64,000 bases of DNA from Fortiea sp. LEGE XX443 (GTDB lineage: Bacteria; Cyanobacteriota; Cyanobacteriia; Cyanobacteriales; Nostocaceae): assembly GCF_015206815.1 (NCBI RefSeq), contig NZ_JADEXZ010000001.1, positions 148,064 to 212,063 of the forward strand. Reading direction: 5' to 3'. Every line of letters begins with the position of its first letter. Position 1 is the stretch's first letter. The position numbers and the translations under genes are program-made. Below are positions 8,018-16,855 of the stretch, one piece after another. The notes beneath the pieces were generated by a model. It ran no database searches, had not been told where the DNA came from, and saw nothing but the letters and a program-made list of their open reading frames with translations.

Positions 8018-9115
8018 ATGCTTGTTTTTTTGCCAGAAATTCTGACAGATAAAGAGATACAAATTGGCTTATTAGGTCTGGTGTTTGGAGCTTTTATATT
8101 TTTTATTAGTCGGTTAATAGTTTCATTAATAAAATTAGTATTAGAGCCTAGAAATTTTATTCAAATTGATGATGTATATCAAAAGCTAGTTAAACCAAAC
8201 AAAAGCTTATTAATTGTTGTGGTTATAATTACCATTGGTGAGCTTATTTCCGTGGCGCTTCCAAAGAATTATTGGACAAACTCATTAGAAATTCTTATTA
8301 GTTTAAGTTTAGCGATCGCAGGTGGTTTTTTAGCAGCACAACTATTTAAAAATTTCTTTAATTTTTATTTATTAAATGCTGCATTTCAAAGTAAGCAAAA
8401 AATTAGTAGTGAGTTACTAATTCTTTTCAGATGGATAGCTAATCTCATCATTATTTTGTTAGCAATTCTGATTTATGCTCAAACTCATCAAATTAATATA
8501 TTAGGATTATTAACAAGTTTAGGAATTGGTGGTTTAGCAGTAGCCTTTGCCGCTCAAAAAACATTAGAACAAATTTTAGGTGGTATTGTTCTCTATCTTG
8601 ATCGTCCATTTGTGATTGATGATTATATCGGACTACCTGACGGTACTTTTGGCAGAGTTGAATCTATAGGATTGAGATCCACACGTATTAGAACTTCTGG
8701 TAAAGGTACTGTGATGATAGTTCCGAATAGCGCTTTGACTCAATTGAATATTGAGAATTTCACTGGTGCAAAGAAAGTCATGTCTATACTTTATTTGACA
8801 TTCTATCGAGCTATTATCAGTGAAGAACGCGCCTTAATTCGTCAGGTAATTCTTGATAGTACTAATGACATTTTTGGTATTGATTCACGAAATACAGAAG
8901 TAACTTTTAAGAGTCTTAATCATGCGATAGAGTCAGAAAAAACTCAAGCGCAAGTAGCTTTCTTTATTTTGGGTTCTGGCGATGTTTCAATGGAATTGCG
9001 CCGTCAGCTTTTAGATTTAGCAACTCAAACTATGACTCAGTGTTTAAAAGAATATGGTATCGCTTTTGATATAGAAGAACCAACAATTTATGTTGACTCG
9101 CCGATTACAATTTAA
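8018..9115 (+). CDS. MscS-family mechanosensitive channel (first of a tandem pair)
   Basis: The 365-residue membrane protein has four or so hydrophobic segments, then the pore helix and beta domain signature of small-conductance mechanosensitive channels: LLTSLGIGGLAVAFAAQKTLEQ followed by DRPFVIDDYI and VPNSAL. These channels open under membrane tension and release solutes on osmotic downshock. The C-terminal part (residues 250-365) is the cytoplasmic cage domain. It is followed after 2 bases by a homologous gene. The central motif is nearly identical in both copies, pointing to tandem duplication. Confidence 0.9.
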   Translation: MLVFLPEILTDKEIQIGLLGLVFGAFIFFISRLIVSLIKLVLEPRNFIQIDDVYQKLVKPNKSLLIVVVIITIGELISVALPKNYWTNSLEILISLSLAIAGGFLAAQLFKNFFNFYLLNAAFQSKQKISSELLILFRWIANLIIILLAILIYAQTHQINILGLLTSLGIGGLAVAFAAQKTLEQILGGIVLYLDRPFVIDDYIGLPDGTFGRVESIGLRSTRIRTSGKGTVMIVPNSALTQLNIENFTGAKKVMSILYLTFYRAIISEERALIRQVILDSTNDIFGIDSRNTEVTFKSLNHAIESEKTQAQVAFFILGSGDVSMELRRQLLDLATQTMTQCLKEYGIAFDIEEPTIYVDSPITI

Positions 9116-9117
9116 AG

Positions 9118-10251
9118 ATGATGATCAATATTTCACAATTTATTCTGAACTTTTTTCAGCGTGAAAGTACAATATTAGCCTTATCAAGATTTGGTGTATT
9201 TCTCTGTTTTATCTTTCTATCTTTATTAGCTGGAAGATATACCCCAACATTTGTGAGAATTATTACGCAAAAATTTGCACCGCAACAAGTAGCCAGTATT
9301 TATAATAATCTCATAGATCCTTTAAGAAACTTATTTAGAATTGCTGGTAGTTTAATTTTAATTTCTTTATCTTTAGTATGGATTCAAGATTACCAATCCA
9401 TCTATATTTTTTTATCTCCCATTGTAGATTTAGCTGTAATTATTAGTCTTGCTTGGTTATCTTCTCGCCTATTTCAACAGTTTATTCGTGCTTATGGTAT
9501 TGAACTAGTAAGAAAATTTGGTCGTGAAGTAGACGAATTACTGTTAGTATTTGAAACTTTAGCAAATGTCATTATTGGATTTATTGCTGTTTTAGCTTTT
9601 GCTCAAAGTCAACAATTTAATTTAGTTGGTTTATTAACTGGGTTAGGAATTGGGGGTTTAGCTGTGGCTTTTGCAGCCCAAAAAACCTTAGAACAGTTAC
9701 TCGGAACTATTGTGTTGTATTTGGATAGACCCTTTGTTCCTGGGGAATATATTCGTTTACAGAAATCTGGACAAATTCCCGAAGGTTTGTTTGGCAGAAT
9801 AGAGTCAATTGGTATCAGATCAACCAAAATTCGTACTGCGGCTAAGAGTACCTTATTTATTATCCCTAATTCAATATTGGCAAACTTAGAAATTGAGAAT
9901 ATTACTCGTGGTAAAAAAGTGATGGTTTTACTTTACCTCGATTTTTTAGACATTTTGCAAGAACGAGAACAAGCTTTAGTGCAGCAGGTAATTGTTGAGA
10001 GTACTAATTCCCTATTTGGAATTGACCCAGGTAGTACTAGTATTACTTTTTTAAATCATAAAGATGAGGAGAAGTCCAGTCGTACAAGAGTAACATTCTT
10101 TATTTTAGGTTCTAGTGAAAATTCTCTACAATTGCGTAAACGTCTATTGGAGTTGGCAAACGAAAAAATCTCTAGAAAGTTGATGAATCATGGTATTGAA
10201 TTCAAGCTACAAGATCCAACGATTTATGTAGAATCGCCTGTAACTATTTAA
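9118..10251 (+). CDS. MscS-family mechanosensitive channel (second of a tandem pair)
   Basis: The 377-residue paralogue of the preceding gene has the same architecture: hydrophobic segments in the first 160 residues, the GIGGLAVAFAAQKTLEQLLG pore region, DRPFVPGEYIRL, and the C-terminal cage ending in a motif (DPTIYVESPVTI) almost the same as in the first copy (EPTIYVDSPITI). A small insertion, KSGQIPEG, distinguishes it in the beta domain. Spacing of 2 bases implies one transcript. The pair could form hetero-oligomers or respond to different thresholds; that is inference. Confidence 0.9.
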   Translation: MMINISQFILNFFQRESTILALSRFGVFLCFIFLSLLAGRYTPTFVRIITQKFAPQQVASIYNNLIDPLRNLFRIAGSLILISLSLVWIQDYQSIYIFLSPIVDLAVIISLAWLSSRLFQQFIRAYGIELVRKFGREVDELLLVFETLANVIIGFIAVLAFAQSQQFNLVGLLTGLGIGGLAVAFAAQKTLEQLLGTIVLYLDRPFVPGEYIRLQKSGQIPEGLFGRIESIGIRSTKIRTAAKSTLFIIPNSILANLEIENITRGKKVMVLLYLDFLDILQEREQALVQQVIVESTNSLFGIDPGSTSITFLNHKDEEKSSRTRVTFFILGSSENSLQLRKRLLELANEKISRKLMNHGIEFKLQDPTIYVESPVTI

Positions 10252-10267
10252 TTAGGGTTAAAATTAT

Positions 10268-10300
10268 AGAGAAACACAGACGATTTATCTGTATTTCTCT
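10268..10300. terminator. Hairpin between convergent genes
   Basis: AGAGAAA and TTTCTCT, continued inward by ACAGA and TCTGT, form an imperfect stem between the mscS pair and the convergent GH65 gene. It is followed on the plus strand by GTGGTTTTA. It probably ends transcription from one or both sides. Confidence 0.45.
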
Positions 10301-10386
10301 GTGGTTTTATGTCTTCTCAAACCTATTGTAATTTGCGCTCCTCATTTAACCGTACATAATAAATATGCGGTGGTATTCTGCATTAA

Positions 10387-12684
10387 TTAATGCAACTCAG
10401 AAGCCTCAATTAAGACACCATTAATAGTATTTTCCCAAGCGGGGACAGCTGCTTCTGGTGTACCTACAACCATTGTGGTTTCTTGGCATAAGTCGAAATC
10501 ATAGGACTCATTGCGCCATTGCAAGCGAAACTTGAGGCGTGTCCAGCTAGGCGGTAGATTGGGACAAGCCACAGGGCCAAATTGTGTCATCCGCACACCA
10601 CCAAATCCATAGACTACAGACTGCCAAACTCCTCCAGCACTGGCGGCGTGAATGCCTTCTGCTGCATTGCGTCGCACATCTTCTAAATCTACTAACGCCG
10701 CGCGTAAAAAGTGAGTGTAGGCTTCACTTGGTTGATTCAAGTCACAGGCTAAAATGGCGTGAATTGCTGGGCCTAGGGAAGAACCATAGGTGTGGTCGGT
10801 GCGTTGATTGTAATATTCCCAGTTACTAGCCAAGGTATTATGGTCATAGCGCTGACGCAGCAAATACAGCAGCATTAACACATCCGGCTGCTTGAGAATC
10901 TGTTTTTGGCTAGTGGCTTCAATTCCTAACAGACCTTGTAGAGATTTGGTACGAGGTTCATAGTCAGCAAGATTAACATCTTCTAGCTGAAAAAAGCCTT
11001 CAAATTGCTCAATTAAACCTGTTGCTGTATTTTGATTAACAAATATGCGTTCTTGAATTTCTGCCCAGTGGTGCAGACGTTCTGTAGTTAAGTTTAGTTG
11101 TTGCACTAATTGGGCAGATTTTTCGGGATAGGCTTGCTTGAACCAGTCCCATAGCGCCAAAGCAGACTGTAAATGCCACTGTACCATGAGGTTAGTAAAG
11201 GCATTATTATCAACGCGATCGTGATTTTCATCAGGGCCGATGACATCTAAAATATCGTAGCTGTGGCGTTCTTCGTTCCACTGCACTCGACTTTCCCAGA
11301 AAACTGCTGTATCGAGAATAATTTCTGCGCCGTAGTCACGCATCCATTCATCATCGTCGGTGGTTTGCCAATAGTGCAGAACTGCATAGGCGACATCAGC
11401 AGTAATATGTACTTCAATATCACCGCACCAAATACGAATCAACTCGCCGTTAGCACCAGGAACCCAACGAGGAGTAACTTCATCCCCAGTTGTGGCGCTT
11501 TCCCACGCGAACATTGCACCTTGGTAGCCAGCTTCTTGGGCTTTACGTCTTGCGCCTGGTAAGGTGTGGTAGCGGTAGGTGAGTAGGTTACGGGCTACGG
11601 CTGGTTGAGTGAATGTGAGGAAAGGTAGGATAAAAATTTCCGTATCCCAGAAGATGTGACCACGATAGGCAAAACCGGAGAGAGTTTTGGGTGGAATGCT
11701 TATTCGGTTATCGTTGTGGGGTGCGACAGCCAGGAGTTGAAAAAGATTATAGCGGACAGTTAACTGAGCTTGGCGATCGCCTTCAATAATAATGTCACTA
11801 TCTTCCCAAATTTGCTCCCAGGCTGCAATGTGTGCTGCTAGTAGGGTAGTATATCTCGGTTCATCGGCTAGTCTGTATAAAGCTGAGGCGATCGGTAGGT
11901 TACACTCTCTGGAAGTAAATACCGTGACTATCTTTTCTACAGTCACCGTTTGTTGTGGGAAACATTCTAGAGTGGTTGTTAAAACTGGTGAATCAGAACC
12001 ATTTTCTACAAAAATAGGTGCATTATCATCACCATCTACAACCAACTTAGCAGCCATCCCCAAGCCAATGCCTGAGTGCAGAGTTTTGCTTTGCTGCCAA
12101 ATAATTTGATCTAAGCCACCTTGGTGTAAAATTTGCCAATGGGGAACGCCTTCGGTTGTGGGTTCCGCATCAAATCCTGCTTCGACTGTAATTTCACCTT
12201 CAAAATCTATAGATGTGATTTGACAACGAATTGCTAAAACATGTTGATCTGCTAAACCTGCAAAACGCTCAAAATGTAAATCTAGGGTATGGCCTTTAGG
12301 ACTGCGCCAACGCACATCACGACTAAGTAAACCCAAACGCAAATCTAGCCGACGTTCATATTTGAGAATCTCTCCAGAGTCCATACTAAAGCGATCGCCT
12401 GCCACTGTCACCACCAAAGGCAACCAGTTAGGGCAGTTTACCAGTTCTGTATAAGCAATGTTTACATCATCATAAACACCATTAATGAGCGTTGCTGCGT
12501 TATCTTGCGGATATCCTTCCTCAAAGCTTCCTCGCGTTCCTAAATAGCCATTACTGGTGGTAAAAACTGTTTCTTTGTGGTGTAGCTGTTTTGGATGAAA
12601 CTTTGTTTCAATAACATTCCAGTCGTTAGCGTCAAGCAGTTGCTGAGTGTATATTGAGTTGCCAAGAGATTTGTCGTCAAGCAT
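10387..12684 (-). CDS. Glycoside hydrolase family 65 enzyme (maltose/kojibiose/trehalose phosphorylase type)
   Basis: The 765-residue length is normal for GH65. The N-terminal beta-sandwich starts near KFHPKQLHHKETVFTTSNGY and GTRGSFEEG; the (alpha/alpha)6 catalytic domain holds GHIFWDTEIFILPF and the catalytic motif GPDENH with the general acid Glu at residue 486, followed by VDNNAFTN; late motifs TYGSSLGPAIHAI and EGIHAASAGG bind phosphate in this family. Members phosphorolyse alpha-linked disaccharides, releasing beta-glucose 1-phosphate. The disaccharide specificity cannot be read from sequence. No beta-phosphoglucomutase or sugar transporter gene is next to it, which is unlike the usual maltose operon. 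Confidence 0.9.
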   Translation of the reverse strand: MLDDKSLGNSIYTQQLLDANDWNVIETKFHPKQLHHKETVFTTSNGYLGTRGSFEEGYPQDNAATLINGVYDDVNIAYTELVNCPNWLPLVVTVAGDRFSMDSGEILKYERRLDLRLGLLSRDVRWRSPKGHTLDLHFERFAGLADQHVLAIRCQITSIDFEGEITVEAGFDAEPTTEGVPHWQILHQGGLDQIIWQQSKTLHSGIGLGMAAKLVVDGDDNAPIFVENGSDSPVLTTTLECFPQQTVTVEKIVTVFTSRECNLPIASALYRLADEPRYTTLLAAHIAAWEQIWEDSDIIIEGDRQAQLTVRYNLFQLLAVAPHNDNRISIPPKTLSGFAYRGHIFWDTEIFILPFLTFTQPAVARNLLTYRYHTLPGARRKAQEAGYQGAMFAWESATTGDEVTPRWVPGANGELIRIWCGDIEVHITADVAYAVLHYWQTTDDDEWMRDYGAEIILDTAVFWESRVQWNEERHSYDILDVIGPDENHDRVDNNAFTNLMVQWHLQSALALWDWFKQAYPEKSAQLVQQLNLTTERLHHWAEIQERIFVNQNTATGLIEQFEGFFQLEDVNLADYEPRTKSLQGLLGIEATSQKQILKQPDVLMLLYLLRQRYDHNTLASNWEYYNQRTDHTYGSSLGPAIHAILACDLNQPSEAYTHFLRAALVDLEDVRRNAAEGIHAASAGGVWQSVVYGFGGVRMTQFGPVACPNLPPSWTRLKFRLQWRNESYDFDLCQETTMVVGTPEAAVPAWENTINGVLIEASELH

Positions 12685-13268
12685 GAGTAATTAAACCTAC
12701 AATTCCGGTGGTAGTTGTCAATAGGATGAAATCCATTTCTAGAAGTTAAAATTACTTGGCTACTTACCTTCAATACCGATGCTTGAATTTAGTTTCACCA
12801 GCAAATCTTGACGTTCTTTTATAAAAACGTTTTTTATTTCATCCCTCTCTAGCTAGATTTTATTAATAGCTCAGATTTCTACTAAAAGATTAAGAGACTA
12901 TGCCAATTGATACATTTATTTATTTAAATTGTAAAAGAAAATTGTTTTGCAAAACTAATTTAATTAATAAGTATTCGTAAGTAATTAATTGCCTATTATC
13001 ACATCCATAACAGTCTTGAATCATTTGTGAACAACAAGATTTTTCATTTTTCAAAGAAGTCAACAATCTGAGTATCTCGATTTTTATAAATTAAATAGGA
13101 GTGCAATATGAGTTTTTATCTGAAATCAAGGAAACGTTGAGTCAAACTTCAATGCTACGCACTGTATTATAGGTTAGTAAGCTCAAACGATTTGCTTCAA
13201 AGTAAATTTACTGATGTTTAGGGTATTGAATCATTATTAATATATATTTAATATACCAGGGATTTAAA
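12685..13268. other. Intergenic region between divergent genes
   Basis: This must hold the promoters of the GH65 gene and the dynamin-like gene. It is AT-rich, with a local inverted repeat ATAAAAACG..TTTTTTAT near 12820. No gene can be supported. Confidence 0.4.
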
Positions 13269-15728
13269 ATGGCAAATCTGCCTATTCAGTGTGCAAATTT
13301 AAAAGAGCAAGTTGAATTAATATTACAACTTTTACAGCAAGAACCTGCTTTACGTTCCCAAGATATCACATCTGTGCAAACTTCTTTAGGTAAGGCAATA
13401 TCCCCGAAATTTGAAATTGTATTTGCAGGTGCATTTAGTGCAGGTAAATCTATGCTAATTAATGCACTCCTGGAGAGAGAATTACTTTACAGTGCAGAGG
13501 GACATGCTACAGGTACAGAATGCAAAATTGAGTATGCAGAGATGGATAAAGAAAAAGTTGTTTTAACATTTTTAAGTGAAGTAGAAATTCGTGAACAAGC
13601 GAGTTATTTATGTCAACAACTAGGATTTAAAACTGACGCAAATATAAATCAAGTTGAAGTCAGTAATTTGCTACATCAAGGCTGTGAGGCGATTATTCAG
13701 CAGGAAGGTGGCGAAAGTAAATCTGAACGTGCAAAACAAGCTAAAGCCTTAATTTTATTACTAGCAGGATATGAAGCAAACCGCGAACAGATTCATACAG
13801 TCAATAATGCCACATATTCAATGGAGAAATTTAACTTTTCCAATCTTAAGGAAGCTGCTGGATATGCACGCAGAGGAAGTAATAGTGCAGTTTTAAAACG
13901 GATTGAATATTATTGTAATCATCCACTTTTGGAAGATGGCAACGTCATTATTGATACCCCAGGAATTGATGCACCAGTAGAGAAGGATGCACAATTAACT
14001 TACACCAAAATTCAACATTCTGATACATCAGCAGTCGTGTGTGTATTGAAACCTGCGTCTGCTGGTGATATGACAAAAGAAGAAACTACACTTTTGGAAA
14101 CTATGCGGGGAAATGGGGGAATACGCGATCGCGTTTTTTATGTCTTCAACCGCATTGACGAAACTTGGTATAATACCCAACTAAGGCAGCGATTAGATGA
14201 TTTAATTAGCAGCCAGTTTCGTGATAGCAGCAGAGTTTACAAAACCAGTGGTTTACTGGGATTTTACGGCAGTCAAATTAAACAGACTAGCATAAGTGAT
14301 AGATTTGGTTTAGATTCTATTTTTGCTGAAAGTGTTAAAGGTTTAAATGGTCAAGAAGAAACACCACAGTTTGTTTACGCATTCAATAATTACTGTGTAA
14401 CTTCTGGTAAGCTTTCCCATACTAATTTTCGGATTTCGCTCAATGGTTTTGAAACTCCAAATCAGAACTATCTGCGGATTTTAAATGAACAAGGAACGCC
14501 TTTAATTAATCAGCTAATTCTTGATAGTGGGATTGAGGAGTTTCGTACAGCAATTACTCGTTATCTTACTCAAGAAAAGCGTCCTATGCTTTTTCAAAAT
14601 CTAGCTGATGACTTAGAAGATAGTTGTATTAAACTGCAAAAATATTATCAATCGACTTATCGAGATTTAGACAGTCAACCACGAGAAATTGAAGCAATGA
14701 AGTCGCAGGAATTACAGCGACTCAATCAGCAATTACAGCAAATTGGTAAAGATTTCAACCAACATATTACAGAAGAAATTAACCAAGTAATTAATCAGGC
14801 TGGTGATGCTTTTGAAACAGATTTTCGGCAATTGCAATCACGCATGATTCGGCGTTTAGATGAATTGCTAGATACTTTTTCTGTAGCTGATGCTTATCGA
14901 CGTGCTACTCTCAGTCATCTGCGTAATGCAACTGCACCGTTAATTGCCATTTTAGTAGAGGCATTTTACTATTTATCTAATCAATTGGAAGATATTTTAG
15001 TAAATTCCTCTGAAGAAGTGGTTGCGAATTTATTCCAGCGGTTAATGGAGAAAATTCGGAAAACAGAATATTATCGTCAGTTATATCGCTTGTTGGGTAA
15101 TGATGGCGGGATTGAACAAGAGTTAAAAGTTGTAGAAAAACAGGTATCATTAGCTTTAGTAAGTGCAGCACGGGTAGAATGCGATCGCTTCGTCCGAGAA
15201 AGTCCGAGATTTTATGATGAAGGCACTTTTTCTATCTATCAATTTCGTCAAACTTTACAGCAAACTTCGCAAAGTTATGACTGTGAAAGTATGATAGAAG
15301 CTGAACCAGCAATCAGGCAGTTATTAAAGTTAGATTTTGAACCTAAAGTTTCCCATACAATTCGCAAATCTTTCCGTCAAACTATCAACCAAATTCTCTT
15401 AACTCAGTTGCAGCCAATGGCGGAACAACAAGCTGATGACATTTTACAGCAGTATCCGCAAGCTCGTGTTTATTTAGAGCAGACTTTAGAAAAAGAGGCT
15501 GAAGAGAAGATTTTAAATAATCGATGCTTGCTGAGTGCTGTGGAACAAAAGATTGAGGACTATAACGCAGCAGTATCTGGAATTAATAGTTGTTTACACG
15601 CAATGCAATTATATGATTATTTTTTACCAGTGATTAATTTTGGTGAATTAGATGTTGTTGATAAGATTGCTGCTAGTAATGGGGTGATTATTTCTGATGG
15701 TTTGTTGGATGGTGTAGCACAAATTTAG
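13269..15728 (+). CDS. Bacterial dynamin-like GTPase
   Basis: The 819-residue protein has a large N-terminal GTPase domain: the P-loop GAFSAGKS at residues 54-61, the G3 motif DTPG at 229-232 and the G4-like FNRID. Long alpha-helical regions rich in Q, E and L follow (about residues 470-800), as expected for the neck and trunk of dynamin-like proteins. Family members bind membranes and act in membrane fusion, repair or remodelling; the first solved bacterial example is from Nostoc. Residues 555-575 (APLIAILVEAFYYLSN) are hydrophobic and may form the membrane paddle. There is no paired second dynamin gene beside it. Confidence 0.85.
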   Translation: MANLPIQCANLKEQVELILQLLQQEPALRSQDITSVQTSLGKAISPKFEIVFAGAFSAGKSMLINALLERELLYSAEGHATGTECKIEYAEMDKEKVVLTFLSEVEIREQASYLCQQLGFKTDANINQVEVSNLLHQGCEAIIQQEGGESKSERAKQAKALILLLAGYEANREQIHTVNNATYSMEKFNFSNLKEAAGYARRGSNSAVLKRIEYYCNHPLLEDGNVIIDTPGIDAPVEKDAQLTYTKIQHSDTSAVVCVLKPASAGDMTKEETTLLETMRGNGGIRDRVFYVFNRIDETWYNTQLRQRLDDLISSQFRDSSRVYKTSGLLGFYGSQIKQTSISDRFGLDSIFAESVKGLNGQEETPQFVYAFNNYCVTSGKLSHTNFRISLNGFETPNQNYLRILNEQGTPLINQLILDSGIEEFRTAITRYLTQEKRPMLFQNLADDLEDSCIKLQKYYQSTYRDLDSQPREIEAMKSQELQRLNQQLQQIGKDFNQHITEEINQVINQAGDAFETDFRQLQSRMIRRLDELLDTFSVADAYRRATLSHLRNATAPLIAILVEAFYYLSNQLEDILVNSSEEVVANLFQRLMEKIRKTEYYRQLYRLLGNDGGIEQELKVVEKQVSLALVSAARVECDRFVRESPRFYDEGTFSIYQFRQTLQQTSQSYDCESMIEAEPAIRQLLKLDFEPKVSHTIRKSFRQTINQILLTQLQPMAEQQADDILQQYPQARVYLEQTLEKEAEEKILNNRCLLSAVEQKIEDYNAAVSGINSCLHAMQLYDYFLPVINFGELDVVDKIAASNGVIISDGLLDGVAQI

Positions 15729-15752
15729 ACCTAAATCAGGAAGTAAACGACA

Positions 15753-15785
15753 AGATACCCGACTTTTTTGAGAGGTCGGGTATCT
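15753..15785. terminator. 33-nt hairpin, family copy 1
   Basis: An 11-bp stem (AGATACCCGAC with GTCGGGTATCT) around a short T-rich loop, 24 bases after the dynamin-like gene. The same 33-nt structure occurs at 16780, 22168 and 60145. Position after a gene suggests termination, though no T-run follows. Confidence 0.65.
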
Positions 15786-15823
15786 GAATCCTGGGGAAGT
15801 GTAAGAAAACTTGAGAAATTAAT

Positions 15824-16210
15824 ATGGAAGATAACTTTAATATAGAAAATTGCAATCCCGATGATGCTTTATCAGTCAAAGATAAGGTGTTTAAAATTAT
15901 TCAAATACAGGAAGGTATTAAAAAAGTATTTTGTGGTGACTTATCTTCTGTAATTTACAACTCATTAAATTTCTGTGGAATACAAATCGAGCCGGGTGGA
16001 TATTTAGTAGGTAGTAAATATTACAAACAGTACCAAAGATGGTTTACTGAAGGCATAGACTGTGAAATACTGAAGCTTGGTGCAAAAGCTTGGCTACCAG
16101 GAAAATTAAGAATCAAAATAACTCTAGAATTCATTCCTGATCAACCAGAAATCGCAGAACTAGAATCGCCTCTTGATGATTTGCGCCGCCTAATTCAAGA
16201 GGAAAGTTAA
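15824..16210 (+). CDS. KGK domain protein
   Basis: The 128-residue protein resembles the KGK family, which is largely confined to cyanobacteria: an N-terminal CNPDDALSV segment, a central helix with IKKVF, and the C-terminal PGKLRIKITLEFIPDQPEI that matches the family's KGK(L/V)RI..LEF.PD pattern, with proline replacing the first lysine. Its function is unknown. The stop codon overlaps the ATG of the HNH gene by one base (TAATG), so the two are translated together. The pairing may mean a shared role, but small HNH genes move often and this can be chance. Confidence 0.65.
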   Translation: MEDNFNIENCNPDDALSVKDKVFKIIQIQEGIKKVFCGDLSSVIYNSLNFCGIQIEPGGYLVGSKYYKQYQRWFTEGIDCEILKLGAKAWLPGKLRIKITLEFIPDQPEIAELESPLDDLRRLIQEES

Positions 16211-16455
16211 TGAATAAAACCCCACGTATTCGCATTCCAGCAGAAGTTAAGCAATATGTATTTCAACGCGATAAATACCAATGTCAAAGCTGTGGTAAAA
16301 CAGCTTTAGAAGCTGACCTTACTATCGATCATATCATCCCCTTGGCACTGGGCGGTCAAAACGATATCAGCAATTTGCATACTCTTTGCTTGACGTGTAA
16401 CCAAGAAAAATCAGACAAAACAGATCAACGTTTTTGGCGACATTTTCAAAGTTAG
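16210..16455 (+). CDS. HNH endonuclease domain protein
   Basis: The 81-residue protein is a stand-alone HNH domain: CQSCGK and CLTCNQ give the four zinc-binding cysteines, and the DHIIPLALGG segment holds the catalytic His. HNH proteins cut DNA as homing, restriction or recombination nucleases; there is no clue to the target. An N-terminal PAEVKQYVFQRDKY is typical of McrA/HNH_5-like stand-alone proteins. It overlaps the KGK gene by one base. Confidence 0.9.
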   Translation: MNKTPRIRIPAEVKQYVFQRDKYQCQSCGKTALEADLTIDHIIPLALGGQNDISNLHTLCLTCNQEKSDKTDQRFWRHFQS

Positions 16456-16490
16456 GCTAACCTAGGATAGGCTGTTAGTCTTTAATATCT

Positions 16491-16739
16491 ATGTCTCGAA
16501 ACGTCAACAGCAATTCTCGCAGATTTGCCAAAATTGGAACCACGGTATTTTATTTCTTCGCGGCGATCGCCATTTTAGCCGCAGCCTTCCCTAAATTATA
16601 TGAAATTAAAACGAAAGCCGGAATTGATATATCAAGCAGGTATCATGCTGGTACATTTTTAGAGAAACACACTCGTGGAATTTTTAGGTGTGAGTGGCTT
16701 TATCCATATCACTGCGATCGCCCGAAAGGAAAAAGTTAA
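16491..16739 (+). CDS. Small hypothetical protein with one membrane helix, possibly frameshifted
   Basis: Residues 17-35 (TVFYFFAAIAILAAAFPKLY) form one hydrophobic helix after a basic N-terminus. The second half (SSRYHAGTFLEKHTRG onward) looks unlike a natural tail. The +1 frame from about 16621 reads ELIYQAGIMLVHF, one TAG, then RNTLVEFLGVSGFIHITAIA, which looks more protein-like. The gene may therefore carry a frameshift and a stop. The family is not recognised. Confidence 0.4.
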   Translation: MSRNVNSNSRRFAKIGTTVFYFFAAIAILAAAFPKLYEIKTKAGIDISSRYHAGTFLEKHTRGIFRCEWLYPYHCDRPKGKS

Positions 16740-16779
16740 CAGCTAAACTATAGCAGTCCTCAAGCATTCGTGAGCAATA

Positions 16780-16812
16780 AAATCCCCGACTTCTTTAAGA
16801 AATCGGGGATTT
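16780..16812. terminator. 33-nt hairpin, family copy 2
   Basis: AAATCCCCGA pairs with TCGGGGATTT around CTTCTTTAAGAAA. It lies between convergent genes (16739 and the minus-strand stop at 16856), as expected for a bidirectional terminator. The arm sequence differs from the other copies by paired changes. Confidence 0.65.
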
Positions 16813-16855
16813 GAAAAAATACAATTTACTGACAAATGTAAAATTAATCTTGTTG

